From Pseudomonas sp. KBW05 (GTDB lineage Bacteria; Pseudomonadota; Gammaproteobacteria; Pseudomonadales; Pseudomonadaceae), in the NCBI RefSeq assembly GCF_003852405.1, contig NZ_QAJM01000016.1:97054-161053 (forward strand): DNA of 64,000 nt. The letters run 5' to 3'. Below the pieces are notes generated by a model. It was not told where the DNA came from. It saw only the letters and a list, made by a program, of their open reading frames with translations, and did no database searches. This document shows, one piece after another, positions 1-8,750 of this stretch (the stretch's first letter is position 1; the number at the start of each line of letters is the position of its first letter). Both the position numbers and the translations under genes were made by a program.

Positions 1-410
1 GTGGCGAGGATCAGCAACGGTTGCTTGAACGGCTGATCCAGCAGCGGCAGCACGGCTTCAATCACCAGCGCGAAAAAGCCCTTCATGTCGCAACTGCCCA
101 ATCCTACCCAGCGGCCGTCAACCTCCGTCAGCTTGAGCGGATCGGTCTTCCACAGCGCCGCGTCGTAAGGCACGGTATCGCTATGCCCCGCGAGCACCAG
201 GCCGCCGGGGCCGCTGCCAAAGCTGGCGAGCAGGTTGAACTTGCCGGGGCTGACCTGCTGGATGTCGATGGCGAAACCCAGATCCCCCAGCCAACTGGCG
301 AGCAAGTCGATCACCGGGCGGTTGGTCTGGTCGAGAGACGCCTGGGTGCAACTGACCGACGGCGCGGCAATCAACGCGGCGAACTGCTCTTTCATGGACG
401 GTAATGGCAT
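1..410 (-). CDS. argE: Acetylornithine deacetylase, N-terminal part (cut by window edge)
   Basis: Zinc-dependent M20-family deacylase that converts N-acetylornithine to ornithine in arginine synthesis. The visible 136 residues start MPLPSMKEQFAALI and include the pattern LVLAGHSDTVPYD (first metal-binding His in the family) followed by GLGSCDMKGFFA (bridging Asp region), which is the normal order for ArgE/DapE proteins. The start at 410 is preferred over the inner Met at 395 because ArgE proteins of pseudomonads usually carry the short MPLPS-like lead; this is from memory. The rest of the gene lies beyond base 1. It is divergent from the CYTH-CHAD gene, with about 160 bases between them. Confidence 0.9.
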   Translation of the reverse strand, partial: MPLPSMKEQFAALIAAPSVSCTQASLDQTNRPVIDLLASWLGDLGFAIDIQQVSPGKFNLLASFGSGPGGLVLAGHSDTVPYDAALWKTDPLKLTEVDGRWVGLGSCDMKGFFALVIEAVLPLLDQPFKQPLLILA

Positions 411-568
411 GCGCGGTCTCTCAACTTCCCGGATGAAGCCCACTATAGAGCCATCTGCACGACACAATAAACCGTTGCGGCGCGTTGCCGGGCTCAGTCC
501 TGTACACTGCACGGCCTTGGCAGCCACTCTTTTTCCCGGCTGCGCTCCCGATCCTGGATTTTCCGGCC

Positions 569-1936
569 ATGCAGAAAGAAACCGAAATCAAGCTCCGCGT
601 CAGCCGCGAAACCCTCGCCGCGCTGCGTGAGCACCCGCTACTGAAAAAACGCAACAAAAGTGGCTGGGAACGCCGTGAGTTGATGAACCAGTATTTCGAC
701 ACCCCCGAGCGCGACCTGGCCCAGGCCAAAGTCGCCCTGCGCCTGCGCAAGGACGGTGACGAGATCATCCAGACCCTCAAGACCCGTGGCCAGAGCGTCG
801 CCGGCTTGTCGGAACGCAACGAGTACAACTGGGACCTGCCCAAAGCCAAGCTCGATGTGAAGAAGCTCGACGGCGAATGCTGGCCCGAGCAACTGGCCGA
901 ACTGGACAAAAAGACCCTCAAGCCGATCTTCACCACCGACTTCGTGCGTGAACGCGCCGAAATCGCCTGGGGCCGTGGCAAGGCCAAGGTGGTGATCGAA
1001 GCCGCCCTGGATCTGGGCCACGTCGTGGTCGGCAAGCAGAAAGAAGAAATCTGCGAACTGGAACTGGAGCTGCGCGAAGGTGAACCGGCCGCCCTGCTGG
1101 AACTGGCCGCCGAATTGGCCGCGACCCTGGCGTTGATGCCGTGTGACATCAGCAAGGCCGAGCGCGGCTACCGTCTGTATGACGCCAGCAGCTACTCCCT
1201 GAGCCTGCCAGCGCCGCAGATCCACGCCGAAATGCCGCTGGACGACGCCTTCGCCGCGATCATGTGGCACCTGCTCGGCAGCAGCCAGCGCCTGGCCGAG
1301 CAATACCGTTTCAATGGCCACTGGCGCCTGCTGCAAGACTGGGTCGAGAACCTCGGCGAACTGCGCGCCCTGATCGGCAGCCTCGGCCAGGCCGCCCCGC
1401 GCCAATCCACCAGCGAACTGCGCAGCGCACTGGATGCCCTGCTGGAAGACTGGCGCCCACTGGTACAAGCCGGTGATGACGACGAAGACATCCGCAAAGC
1501 CGCACCCGAGCAATTCATTGAAGAATTGGACGACGTGCGCTGGGGTCTGTTCTCACTGAACACCTCGCGTTGGTTGCTGGCCCGCGCCTGGACCGCCGAG
1601 CGTAACGTGCGTGGCAACCGCCAGGGCGCCGCGCAAATCACCAACTGGCTGCCGCGCCTGCTGGCCGACGACGCCGTTGCCCTGCAACTGCCGCGCTACC
1701 AGCAACAGCCGGAAGACCTGGCCGAGCAACTGCCGCGCATCGAACGCATCCAGGCGTGGCTGCACCATGCCCGCCATGTGGTGGACATCCCGGAAATGGA
1801 CCGTCTGTACGGCGAGCTGAACAAGCTGGCGCAACTGGCCAACCAGCCGATCACCGATGAGTCGCTGGATGCGCGCATGCACCAGGCGATTGCGGTGTAT
1901 CAGAACCGGGCGTGGAAGACCTTGTTGCGTCTGTAA
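569..1936 (+). CDS. CYTH-CHAD domain protein, probable inorganic triphosphatase (YgiF-like)
   Basis: 455 residues. The CYTH fold is at about 1-205, with the diagnostic ExExK motif at E4-E6-K8 right after the start (MQKETEIKL), and the helical CHAD domain is at about 215-450. CYTH proteins hydrolyse triphosphate compounds inside a positively charged tunnel; CHAD domains bind polyphosphate. E. coli YgiF has the same two-domain order and hydrolyses inorganic triphosphate. The start at 569 is chosen because ExExK must lie at the very N-terminus; the longer reading frame from 485 would add 28 unrelated residues. Polyphosphate genes ppx and ppk lie in the same window but 45 kb away. The cytoplasmic phosphatase function is inferred from family. 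Confidence 0.85.
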   Translation: MQKETEIKLRVSRETLAALREHPLLKKRNKSGWERRELMNQYFDTPERDLAQAKVALRLRKDGDEIIQTLKTRGQSVAGLSERNEYNWDLPKAKLDVKKLDGECWPEQLAELDKKTLKPIFTTDFVRERAEIAWGRGKAKVVIEAALDLGHVVVGKQKEEICELELELREGEPAALLELAAELAATLALMPCDISKAERGYRLYDASSYSLSLPAPQIHAEMPLDDAFAAIMWHLLGSSQRLAEQYRFNGHWRLLQDWVENLGELRALIGSLGQAAPRQSTSELRSALDALLEDWRPLVQAGDDDEDIRKAAPEQFIEELDDVRWGLFSLNTSRWLLARAWTAERNVRGNRQGAAQITNWLPRLLADDAVALQLPRYQQQPEDLAEQLPRIERIQAWLHHARHVVDIPEMDRLYGELNKLAQLANQPITDESLDARMHQAIAVYQNRAWKTLLRL

Positions 1937-1942
1937 TCCAAA

Positions 1943-2047
1943 TGTGGGAGCGGGCTTGCTCGCGAAAGCGGTGTGTCAGTCACAAGTTTTACAACTGATC
2001 CACCGCCTTCGCGAGCAAGCCCGCTCCCACACAAGCCCGCTCCCACA
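1943..2047. repeat. REP inverted-repeat pair plus an extra half unit
   Basis: A TGTGGGAGCGGGCTTGCTCGC arm at 1943 faces its reverse complement ending near 2031, with about 45 bases between. A second truncated right arm (AAGCCCGCTCCCACA) follows directly to 2047, so the unit is one pair plus a partial tandem copy. It lies between the convergent CYTH-CHAD and Lrp-type genes, where it may act as a transcript-end structure. Confidence 0.9.
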
Positions 2048-2050
2048 GGG

Positions 2051-2521
2051 TCAGCGCAACACTGGCAAGCTGGTAGTGGACTTGATCTCCGACAACGCCA
2101 CAATCGAATTGACCTCCTGAATCCCCGGCACCATCGACAACTTCTCAAAGAAAAACCGCTCGTACGCCTCGATATCCGCTGTAACGATGCGCAGCAGAAA
2201 ATCCACCGCCCCCATCAGCACATAACACTCCAAGACTTCTGGAAACCCGCGAATCGCGTCGGTGAACTCAGTGAAGTTGGAGCGCCCGTGAGCGTTGAGT
2301 TTGACCTCGGCGAAAATCTGCGTATTGAGGCCGATCTTCTTGCGGTCCAGCAGTGTCACCTGCGCGCGAATCACGCCCTCCTCCTTGAGCCGCTGAATGC
2401 GCCGCCAGCACGGCGACTGGGACAGGCCGACCTGTTCGGCAATCTGCGCGCTGGAGAGCGAGGCGTCCTCTTGCAGCAAGGCCAGGATGCGACGGTCGTA
2501 GGCGTCCAGCTCACTGTGCAT
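2051..2521 (-). CDS. Lrp/AsnC-family transcriptional regulator
   Basis: 156 residues. An N-terminal winged helix-turn-helix (about 5-60, with LSSAQIAEQVGLSQSPCWRRI as helix-turn-helix) precedes an Lrp-type RAM ligand-binding domain (about 65-145, with GAVDFLLRIVTADIEAYERF). The helix LSQSPCWRRIQRL is typical of Lrp/BkdR-like members that sense amino acids. It is divergent from a small ACT-like gene at 2649; the 127-base gap holds tandem ATATCGAA-type repeats near 2562-2581 that could be its operator. Effector unknown. Confidence 0.9.
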   Translation of the reverse strand: MHSELDAYDRRILALLQEDASLSSAQIAEQVGLSQSPCWRRIQRLKEEGVIRAQVTLLDRKKIGLNTQIFAEVKLNAHGRSNFTEFTDAIRGFPEVLECYVLMGAVDFLLRIVTADIEAYERFFFEKLSMVPGIQEVNSIVALSEIKSTTSLPVLR

Positions 2522-2621
2522 ATAAATACCTTCTATGGCGCTTATCTTGAATTGGATGATTCGAAATATCGAAATATCGGCTCATCTTAGATAAGAAATC
2601 TCCGTTGGCGAATGTAAAAAT

Positions 2622-2648
2622 TTCTCCAGTCGAATCTGGAGAATTCCC
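2622..2648 (+). promoter_or_regulatory. Stem-loop that includes the ribosome binding site of the ACT-like gene
   Basis: TTCTCCAG (2622-2629) and CTGGAGAA (2636-2643) form a perfect 8-bp stem with a 6-base loop. The right arm contains the GGAGA ribosome binding site, five bases before the ATG at 2649. If transcribed, the leader could hide its own ribosome binding site. Seen directly; function inferred. Confidence 0.45.
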
Positions 2649-2987
2649 ATGCACGCCGTCGAAACCAGCCACTCTGTTACCCGCGCCGATGTGTGGGCCG
2701 TCAACAGCGCCCACTGCCAGGCGCATTACCAGATCGTCGCCGAAGCGGAACCGGATGTGCTGTGCCGGGTGCTCAACTATTTCGCCCTGCAATTCCTCAC
2801 GCCACAGCAGGTGACGGTGAACCGCGAACACGACCTGCTGACGATCGACATCACCCTGGACGGCCTGAGCTGGCACCGTGCCCAGGTGATCGGTGAAAAG
2901 ATTCGAAACCTTATCAGCGTGTGTTCGCTGGAACTGTGGCCGACTGATGCGGTGCGGGCTGCGGCGCTGGTGGCGGCGGCTCAGTAA
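2649..2987 (+). CDS. Small ACT-domain-like protein
   Basis: 112 residues. Residues about 22-98 resemble the ACT domain of acetolactate synthase small subunits: AEPDVLCRVLNYFALQFL, then a strand with LLTIDITLDGL, then AQVIGEKIRNLISVCSLEL. No catalytic motif is seen and no acetolactate synthase large subunit is nearby. A plausible role is binding a branched-chain amino acid as a regulatory partner, and the divergent Lrp-type regulator fits that theme. The ATG at 2649 is supported by GGAG at 2638. The similarity is by eye, so the exact family is uncertain. Confidence 0.65.
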   Translation: MHAVETSHSVTRADVWAVNSAHCQAHYQIVAEAEPDVLCRVLNYFALQFLTPQQVTVNREHDLLTIDITLDGLSWHRAQVIGEKIRNLISVCSLELWPTDAVRAAALVAAAQ

Positions 2988-3070
2988 AAGTCTGCAATAC
3001 ACCCTGGGAGGCAGATTGGCAGGGGCTGGCTAGCCTGGGATTACGCCCACCACCCCCCAGGAAACCCTTG

Positions 3071-4795
3071 ATGCCTGCTGATCAACGCTTGGAATTGCTG
3101 CCGTTGTTGCCGCCCTTGATCGACGCGGGGCTGGTGACCGCCGACATGGCAAAGCGCCTGTCTGCGCTTGCGACCAGCAACACCCTGCATCCCCTGGAAA
3201 GCATCGCCGCCCTGGGGCCATCGCTGGAGAGTCTGACCCAGTGGCTGGCCGGCCATGCCGGGCAACCGTATTGGCGTATCGACCCGCTGAAGATCGACGT
3301 CGCCGCCGTCGTCCCCTTGATGTCCCACGCCTTCGCCCAACGCCACGCCATTCTTGCCGTGGCGGTGGATGCGCACACCGTCACCATCGCCAGTGCCCAG
3401 CCGTTCGTCACCAGTTGGGAAGCAGGGTTGGCCCAGGTCCTCAAGCGCTCGATCAAACGCGTGGTGGCCAACCCCCAGGACATCCAACGCTGCATGGGCG
3501 AGTTTTTCCGGCTGGCAAAGTCCGTCAGCGGTGCCGATCAAAAGATGACGGCACCGGGCCCTTTCGAGCTGCTCAACCTCAACGCCAGCGACCAGGAGCC
3601 CGATGCCAACGACGCCCATATCGTCAATATCGTCGACTGGCTGTTGCAGTACGCCTTTGCCCAGCGCGCCAGCGATATCCATATAGAACCGGGCCGAGAA
3701 CAGGGCCGCGTACGCTTTCGCATCGATGGGCTGCTGCACGACGTCTACCAATTTCCGCACCAGGTGACGATGGCGGTCGTCAGCCGCCTCAAAAGCCTGG
3801 GACGGATGAACGTGGCGGAGAAACGCAAACCTCAGGACGGCCGGGTCAAGACCAAAAGCCCAACAGGCACCGAAGTGGAATTACGCCTTTCAACCCTGCC
3901 CACCGCGTTTGGCGAAAAACTGGTGATGCGCGTTTTCGACCCGCAGGTCCTGCTCAAGGATTTCGACCAGTTGGGCTTATCCGCCGAGGACCAGCGACGC
4001 TGGCACACCATGACGTGCCAGGCCCACGGCATCATCCTGGTCACCGGCCCTACCGGTTCCGGCAAGACCAGCACGCTCTACACCACGCTCAAGCAACTGG
4101 CGACCCGCGAGGTCAACCTGTGCACGGTGGAAGACCCTATCGAGATGGTCGAACCGGCGTTCAACCAGATGCAGGTCCAGCACAACATCGACCTGACCTT
4201 CGCCAGCGGCATCCGCGCACTGCTGCGCCAGGACCCGGACATCATCATGATCGGCGAGATCCGCGATCAGGAGACCGCAGAAATGGCGATCCAGGCGGCA
4301 CTGACCGGGCACTTGGTGCTGGCCACCCTGCACACCAACGACGCACCCAGCGCGGTCGCCCGATTACAGGAACTGGGGATTGCTCATTATTTGATCAGGG
4401 CTACCCTTATAGGGGTGATGGCGCAACGCTTGGTGCGACTGTTGTGCCCGCACTGCAAACGAATGCGCGAAGACGCCCATGAGGCCGTTGGCTGCGGGGA
4501 ATGTCGAAACAGCGGTTACCGGGGCCGTGCCGGCGTCTATGAAATCATGGTGCTGGACGAACACCTCAAGGCGTTGATCACCCCCGGCACCGACGTGCAG
4601 GCCCTGCGCCGGAGCGCGATAGCCCAAGGCATGTGCAGCCTGCGCATGGCCGCCACGGAAAAGGCCGGCGCCGGCCTGACAACCATGACCGAAGTATTGC
4701 GGGTCACACCCGGGGATTCAGAAACAAATCCTTTGTATTGTTACGGCGTGAAACCGTTTTTATCAGTGGCAACATCGTTACACTCCGCTCACTGA
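3071..4795 (+). CDS. GspE/PilB-family secretion ATPase (orphan)
   Basis: 574 residues from the ATG at 3071; a TTG three bases earlier is a less likely start. An N-terminal N1E-type domain (about 1-150) is followed by the ATPase core: Walker A GPTGSGKT at 326-333, Asp-box DPDIIMIGEIRD from 388 with Glu396, and a His-box ending in LATLHTND. A CxxC...CxxC zinc site is present at C459/C462 and C475/C478, with only 12 residues between the pairs, whereas GspE proteins usually have a longer loop. Such ATPases power type II secretion or type IV pilus assembly, but no other gsp or pil gene is in the window, so the partner machine is unknown. SPFH and NfeD genes follow on the same strand 22 bases later. 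Confidence 0.85.
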   Translation: MPADQRLELLPLLPPLIDAGLVTADMAKRLSALATSNTLHPLESIAALGPSLESLTQWLAGHAGQPYWRIDPLKIDVAAVVPLMSHAFAQRHAILAVAVDAHTVTIASAQPFVTSWEAGLAQVLKRSIKRVVANPQDIQRCMGEFFRLAKSVSGADQKMTAPGPFELLNLNASDQEPDANDAHIVNIVDWLLQYAFAQRASDIHIEPGREQGRVRFRIDGLLHDVYQFPHQVTMAVVSRLKSLGRMNVAEKRKPQDGRVKTKSPTGTEVELRLSTLPTAFGEKLVMRVFDPQVLLKDFDQLGLSAEDQRRWHTMTCQAHGIILVTGPTGSGKTSTLYTTLKQLATREVNLCTVEDPIEMVEPAFNQMQVQHNIDLTFASGIRALLRQDPDIIMIGEIRDQETAEMAIQAALTGHLVLATLHTNDAPSAVARLQELGIAHYLIRATLIGVMAQRLVRLLCPHCKRMREDAHEAVGCGECRNSGYRGRAGVYEIMVLDEHLKALITPGTDVQALRRSAIAQGMCSLRMAATEKAGAGLTTMTEVLRVTPGDSETNPLYCYGVKPFLSVATSLHSAH

Positions 4796-4817
4796 CAACA
4801 TCGGATAGGGAATCGCT

Positions 4818-5738
4818 ATGCAGATCGGAACCGTACTGCTTATTTTCGTGGGCTTGGCCGTGGCCTTGCTCATCATGGGCTTCAAGGTGGTGCCCCAGGG
4901 CTACCAATGGACGGTCGAGCGTTTCGGCCGCTACACCAACACCCTCAAGCCCGGCCTGAACATCATCATCCCGGTCATGGACCGCATCGGTCGCAAGATC
5001 AACGTGATGGAAAGCGTGCTGGATATCCCGCCACAGGAAGTCATCACCGCCGATAACGCCACCGTGCAGATCGACGCCGTGTGCTTCTTCCAGGTGGTCA
5101 ATACCGCCCAGGCCGCCTACGAGGTCAACAACCTCGAACACGCCATCCGCAACCTGCTGCAAACCAACATCCGTACCGTCCTCGGCTCCATGGAGCTGGA
5201 TGCGATGCTCAGCCAGCGTGACGGCATCAACGAAAAGCTGCTGCGTACCGTCGATGAAGCCACCGCGCCATGGGGCATCAAGATCACCCGTATCGAGATC
5301 AAGGACATCAGCCCGCCAGCTGACCTGATGGCCGCCATGTCCGGCCAGATGAAAGCCGAGCGGATCAAGCGTGCACAGATCCTTGAAGCCGAAGGCCTGC
5401 GGGCATCGGCGATCCTGACTGCCGAAGGCAAGAAGCAGGCGCAGATCCTGGAGGCCGAAGGTAGCCGCCAGGCAGCGTTCCTCGAATCCGAAGCCCGTGA
5501 GCGTCAGGCCGAAGCGGAAGCGCGCGCAACACAAGTGGTGTCGGAAGCGATCGCCTCGGGCAACGTGCAGGCGGTCAACTATTTCGTCGCGCAAAAATAC
5601 ATCGACGCCCTCGGCAAACTGGCCTCGGCCAACAACAGCAAGGTGATCCTGATGCCGCTGGAAGCCAGCCAGGTGATCGGCGCGGTCGGCGGCATCGGCG
5701 AGATCGTCAAGGCGACCTTCGACAGCAAGAAAGGCTGA
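4818..5738 (+). CDS. SPFH/Band 7 membrane protein, stomatin-like (QmcA type)
   Basis: 306 residues. One N-terminal membrane segment (about 4-25), then the Band 7 domain ([15 protein letters not shown] through about 190), then a long Ala/Glu-rich coiled coil ([20 protein letters not shown]...) and a hydrophobic C-terminal part. The length and layout match E. coli QmcA (305 residues). These proteins oligomerise into membrane microdomain cages and often pair with an NfeD protein and a membrane protease. The NfeD gene follows 10 bases downstream, so the two are an operon. Exact client proteins unknown. Confidence 0.9.
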   Translation: MQIGTVLLIFVGLAVALLIMGFKVVPQGYQWTVERFGRYTNTLKPGLNIIIPVMDRIGRKINVMESVLDIPPQEVITADNATVQIDAVCFFQVVNTAQAAYEVNNLEHAIRNLLQTNIRTVLGSMELDAMLSQRDGINEKLLRTVDEATAPWGIKITRIEIKDISPPADLMAAMSGQMKAERIKRAQILEAEGLRASAILTAEGKKQAQILEAEGSRQAAFLESEARERQAEAEARATQVVSEAIASGNVQAVNYFVAQKYIDALGKLASANNSKVILMPLEASQVIGAVGGIGEIVKATFDSKKG

Positions 5739-5748
5739 GGCAATCACC

Positions 5749-6195
5749 ATGTGGGATTTCCTGCAGCATCTGTCGTTCTGGGATTGGCTGGCACTGGGCA
5801 CGGTGCTGCTGATTCTTGAGGTCTTCGGTGCCGGCGGTTACCTGTTGTGGATGGGTATCGCAGCGGCTGCCGTGGGTGTGATCAAGTTTCTGGTGCCGTC
5901 CCTGGGGCTGGAATGGCAACTGCTGCTGTTTGCGGTGCTGTCGCTGCTGACGGCGCTGGCGTGGTGGAAACGCCTGCGCAGCAGCGCCAAGCCCAGCGAC
6001 CAACCCGGGCTCAATGAACGGGGTTCGGAGCTGGTTGGGCGCATCTTCGTGGTGCATCAGCCGATTATCGATGGCCGGGGCAAGGTCAAAGTCGGCGATG
6101 GCGTCTGGATGGTGACCGGTCCTGACAGCCCTGCGGGCGCTCAAGTCCGGGTGATTGGCCAGGATGGGGTGATTTTGAAGGTTGAAACTGTTTAG
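5749..6195 (+). CDS. NfeD-family membrane protein (short NfeD1b type)
   Basis: 148 residues. Two or three hydrophobic segments (about 10-30, 31-50, 52-75, with LLILEVFGAGGYLLWMGIAAA) are followed by an OB-fold C-terminal domain (about 90-148, with GRIFVVHQPIIDGRGKVKVGDGVWMV). The ClpP-like protease domain of long NfeD proteins is absent, so this is the truncated class that partners with SPFH proteins. Co-transcription with the upstream SPFH gene is suggested by the 10-base gap. Confidence 0.9.
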   Translation: MWDFLQHLSFWDWLALGTVLLILEVFGAGGYLLWMGIAAAAVGVIKFLVPSLGLEWQLLLFAVLSLLTALAWWKRLRSSAKPSDQPGLNERGSELVGRIFVVHQPIIDGRGKVKVGDGVWMVTGPDSPAGAQVRVIGQDGVILKVETV

Positions 6196-6263
6196 TCACT
6201 GATGGAACTCGGGAGGCCTGACTACAATCATAAAGTACAGATAACCACCCGGAGTCACCCATC

Positions 6264-6578
6264 ATGCGTCTCAAATATGCTGTCGCAACCCTCGCTGTGC
6301 TTTCCCTCCCTGTCGGTTCAGCCATGGCCGACAGTTTCTGGCGCAATGTCATCTCGTCGGGCGCCACTACCGGCTCGACGTACCTGACCTTCAAGGACCA
6401 CAAGCTGGTGGTCGCTGCGCAAGATGACGCGGGCAGCTTTGTTGCCAGCGACGGCGGCATCCGCGGTCCGTACCTGGAAGCCGCAATGCAGAAAGTCCGC
6501 GCCGACAACCCTGGCCTGCAGGCCACGGACATGGAGCTGGCCAACGCCATCCTCGCGAAAAATGCCGTCACCGAGTAA
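6264..6578 (+). CDS. DUF2388-type small exported protein
   Basis: 104 residues with a signal peptide (MRLKYAVATLAVLSLPVGSAMA, cleavage before DSFWRN). The mature part has the DUF2388-like pattern SFWRNVISSGATTGSTYLTFKDHKLVVAAQDDAGSF-type and ends with an acidic helical tail. The family is common in pseudomonads, often in several copies, and has no known function. A strong terminator follows immediately, so it is probably transcribed alone; a TACAAT hexamer at 6223-6228 could be its -10 box. Confidence 0.8.
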   Translation: MRLKYAVATLAVLSLPVGSAMADSFWRNVISSGATTGSTYLTFKDHKLVVAAQDDAGSFVASDGGIRGPYLEAAMQKVRADNPGLQATDMELANAILAKNAVTE

Positions 6579-6591
6579 CACTCGGCCCATA

Positions 6592-6619
6592 AAAAATGCC
6601 GCTTTTAAGCGGCATTTTT
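6592..6619 (+). terminator. Rho-independent terminator after the DUF2388 gene
   Basis: ATGCCGC (6596-6602), a TTTTAA loop and GCGGCAT form a stem flanked by A5 and T5, 14 bases after the stop codon. It is symmetrical and could stop transcription in both directions. Confidence 0.9.
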
Positions 6620-6761
6620 GTATTCGTTCTTACAGCAGTCAGTGCTGATAACTACACATACATTCTGCTTTTCCCCAGTAGATCGGGATAGGTCCTGTCG
6701 TGACGAGCGTGGGCCAGATCACAAGCTATGGATTCCTTTTATACAAAGCGAATCACCGCCC

Positions 6762-7427
6762 ATGCAAAAGCTCGTCTACGCGATACTTCTCGCTGCATTC
6801 ACAACCTCCCACGCTCAAGCAGAAAGCTGGTACGGGTCGGCCAAACTCAATAACGCTCGCCAAAACCTTTCGAGTGCGTTGCTGACCAGCCCCCGTGTCA
6901 CCGAGCGAGTGCAAGCCCCCGATAGCACCAAGTCACTCGTCGCCTCGTTTGCAGTGGGTTATGCCTTTACCGATGGCTGGCGCGTGGAAGGGGAATACAC
7001 GATGCCAAACAGCTCTGCGTTCAAATCCTACTGGGCGCCCTTCAATGCCAACGTCAACAACCTGCAGGTCAACAGCCAGCGCTTGATGCTCAATGGCTAC
7101 AAGGACATCCCGATCAACCATTGGCTGTCGTTTTACGGCATGGCTGGGATGGGGGTTGCACGGGTTGAAGCCGAGGGCTACCAAACCGTTGATACCCGCC
7201 GCTTCGCCAATAACCGCCAGCATAATTTCGCCTACAGTGTGGGCATGGGCCTGGAAGCCAAGGCCACCGAACAACTCACCCTGGGCGCCGGATACCGATA
7301 CGTCGCCATGGGCGATGTAGAAACCGGCTACAACACCTTCGCCAACCGAATAAATGCCCGGGATGAACAGCTCAAAGGCAAACTCAAGGAGCAAAATGTA
7401 TTTCTGGAGGCGCGTTTGTCTTTCTGA
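6762..7427 (+). CDS. Small outer-membrane beta-barrel protein (Opa/OmpW-like)
   Basis: 221 residues from ATG 6762. Signal peptide MQKLVYAILLAAFTTSHAQA, then alternating amphipathic strands with glycine/aromatic girdles (GYAFTDGWRVEGEYTM, SFYGMAGMGVARVEA, YSVGMGLEAKATEQLTLGAGYRYVAMGDVETG) and a C-terminal Phe (EARLSF), the usual outer-membrane insertion signal. This matches eight-stranded adhesion or porin-like barrels. The start is set by the signal peptide; an upstream in-frame extension to 6618 lacks any secretion signal. No clear ribosome binding site. Specific function not recognised. Confidence 0.75.
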   Translation: MQKLVYAILLAAFTTSHAQAESWYGSAKLNNARQNLSSALLTSPRVTERVQAPDSTKSLVASFAVGYAFTDGWRVEGEYTMPNSSAFKSYWAPFNANVNNLQVNSQRLMLNGYKDIPINHWLSFYGMAGMGVARVEAEGYQTVDTRRFANNRQHNFAYSVGMGLEAKATEQLTLGAGYRYVAMGDVETGYNTFANRINARDEQLKGKLKEQNVFLEARLSF

Positions 7428-7439
7428 TTTGCCACAAGG

Positions 7440-7464
7440 AATGCCGCTCATAAAGCGGCATTTT
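7440..7464 (+). terminator. Rho-independent terminator after the beta-barrel gene
   Basis: AATGCCGCT (7440-7448) and AGCGGCATT (7454-7462) form a 9-bp stem followed by TT, 12 bases after the stop. The stem sequence nearly matches the terminator at 6592. Confidence 0.8.
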
Positions 7465-7583
7465 CGCCGTCATCATGACGATTCATTCACGGGCGACAGG
7501 CTATATTCAGTCGAGCCGTGCAACCATGCCGGTTCTGATAAGCCTTTTCTCATCGCCAATCTGAAACGGATGCCTTCGTCGTC

Positions 7584-8726
7584 ATGAGCCAACAGCCCTT
7601 CCTGCCGTTCTCCAAACCCACCATCGACGAAGCCACTATCTCGGCAGTCGGCGATGTACTGCGCTCGGGCTGGATCACCAGCGGGCCGAAAGTGCAGGCA
7701 TTCGAAGCCCAGCTGTCGGAATATTTTGGCGGCCGGCCGGTGCGCACGTTCAACTCGGGCACCTGCACCATGGAGATTGCCCTGCGCATCGCCGGGGTCG
7801 GCCCGGGCGATGAGGTCATCACCACGCCGATCTCCTGGGTCGCCACGGCCAACGTAATCCTGGAAGTGGGTGCTACGCCGGTGTTCGCCGACATCGATCC
7901 GGTCACTCGCAATATCGATCTGGCTCAGGTCGAAGCGGCGATTACACCGCGCACCAAGGCGATCATCCCGGTTTACCTGGCAGGCCTGCCACTGGATATG
8001 CCGATGCTTTACGCACTGGCCAACAAGTACAACCTGCGCATCGTCGAAGACGCCGCCCAGGCCCTGGGTTCCAGCTGGGATGGCGAACGCATCGGCGCCT
8101 CTGGGGACTTCGTGTCGTTCAGCTTCCAGGCGAACAAGAACATCACCTCCTCCGAAGGCGGCTGCCTGGTGTTGAACAACACCGAAGAAGCGCGCCTGGC
8201 CGAGAAGTACCGCCTGCAAGGCGTGACCCGTACCGGCTTCGACGGCCTGGATGTGGATGTGTTGGGCGGCAAGTTCAACATGACCGATATCGCGGCGGCC
8301 ATCGGCCTGGGGCAGTTTGCCCATATCGAGAAGATCACCGCCCATCGCCAGAACCTGGCGCGGCACTATTTCAAATGCTTCGGCAGCGACTTTGAAGAGA
8401 CATACGGCGCGCAACTGCCACCGGCGGATTTCGAAAACAGCAACTGGCACCTGTTCCAACTGGTGCTGCCGGAGCGTCAGGACGGCCTGCCAGCCCGGGC
8501 CACGTTCATGGAGCAGATGCAGGCCCACGGCGTCGGCATTGGCTATCACTACCCGCCGATCCACCTGCTCAGCCTTTATCGGGCACAGGGATTCAAGGAA
8601 GGCATGTTCCCGGTGGCGGAAAAGGTTGGGCGCTTGATCGTGTCGTTGCCGATGTTCACGGCGATGACCGAGGCGGATGTGGAGCGTTCGGTGGCGGCAG
8701 TGAAAGCCGTGTTGAAAGCGAGCTGA
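7584..8726 (+). CDS. DegT/DnrJ/EryC1/StrS-family PLP aminotransferase
   Basis: 380 residues. Sugar-aminotransferase fold: SGWITSGPKVQAFE near the N-terminus, EDAAQALGSSWDG (PLP-ring Asp) and FSFQANKNITSSEGG with the PLP-binding Lys. Length and motifs are close to ArnB (379 residues in E. coli), which makes 4-amino-arabinose for lipid A, but there are no other arn genes here, and the family is broad (amino sugars for O-antigen, perosamine and so on). It stands alone after a terminator and is convergent with gcvH. Substrate not predictable from this alone. Confidence 0.85.
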   Translation: MSQQPFLPFSKPTIDEATISAVGDVLRSGWITSGPKVQAFEAQLSEYFGGRPVRTFNSGTCTMEIALRIAGVGPGDEVITTPISWVATANVILEVGATPVFADIDPVTRNIDLAQVEAAITPRTKAIIPVYLAGLPLDMPMLYALANKYNLRIVEDAAQALGSSWDGERIGASGDFVSFSFQANKNITSSEGGCLVLNNTEEARLAEKYRLQGVTRTGFDGLDVDVLGGKFNMTDIAAAIGLGQFAHIEKITAHRQNLARHYFKCFGSDFEETYGAQLPPADFENSNWHLFQLVLPERQDGLPARATFMEQMQAHGVGIGYHYPPIHLLSLYRAQGFKEGMFPVAEKVGRLIVSLPMFTAMTEADVERSVAAVKAVLKAS

Positions 8727-8750
8727 AAAACCTGGCTCACCCCAATCAAA

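Noticed and set aside
7584-8726. ArnB of a lipid A 4-amino-arabinose pathway
   Set aside because: Length and motifs fit, but no other arn genes are adjacent, and the family acts on many sugars. A general family name is safer.
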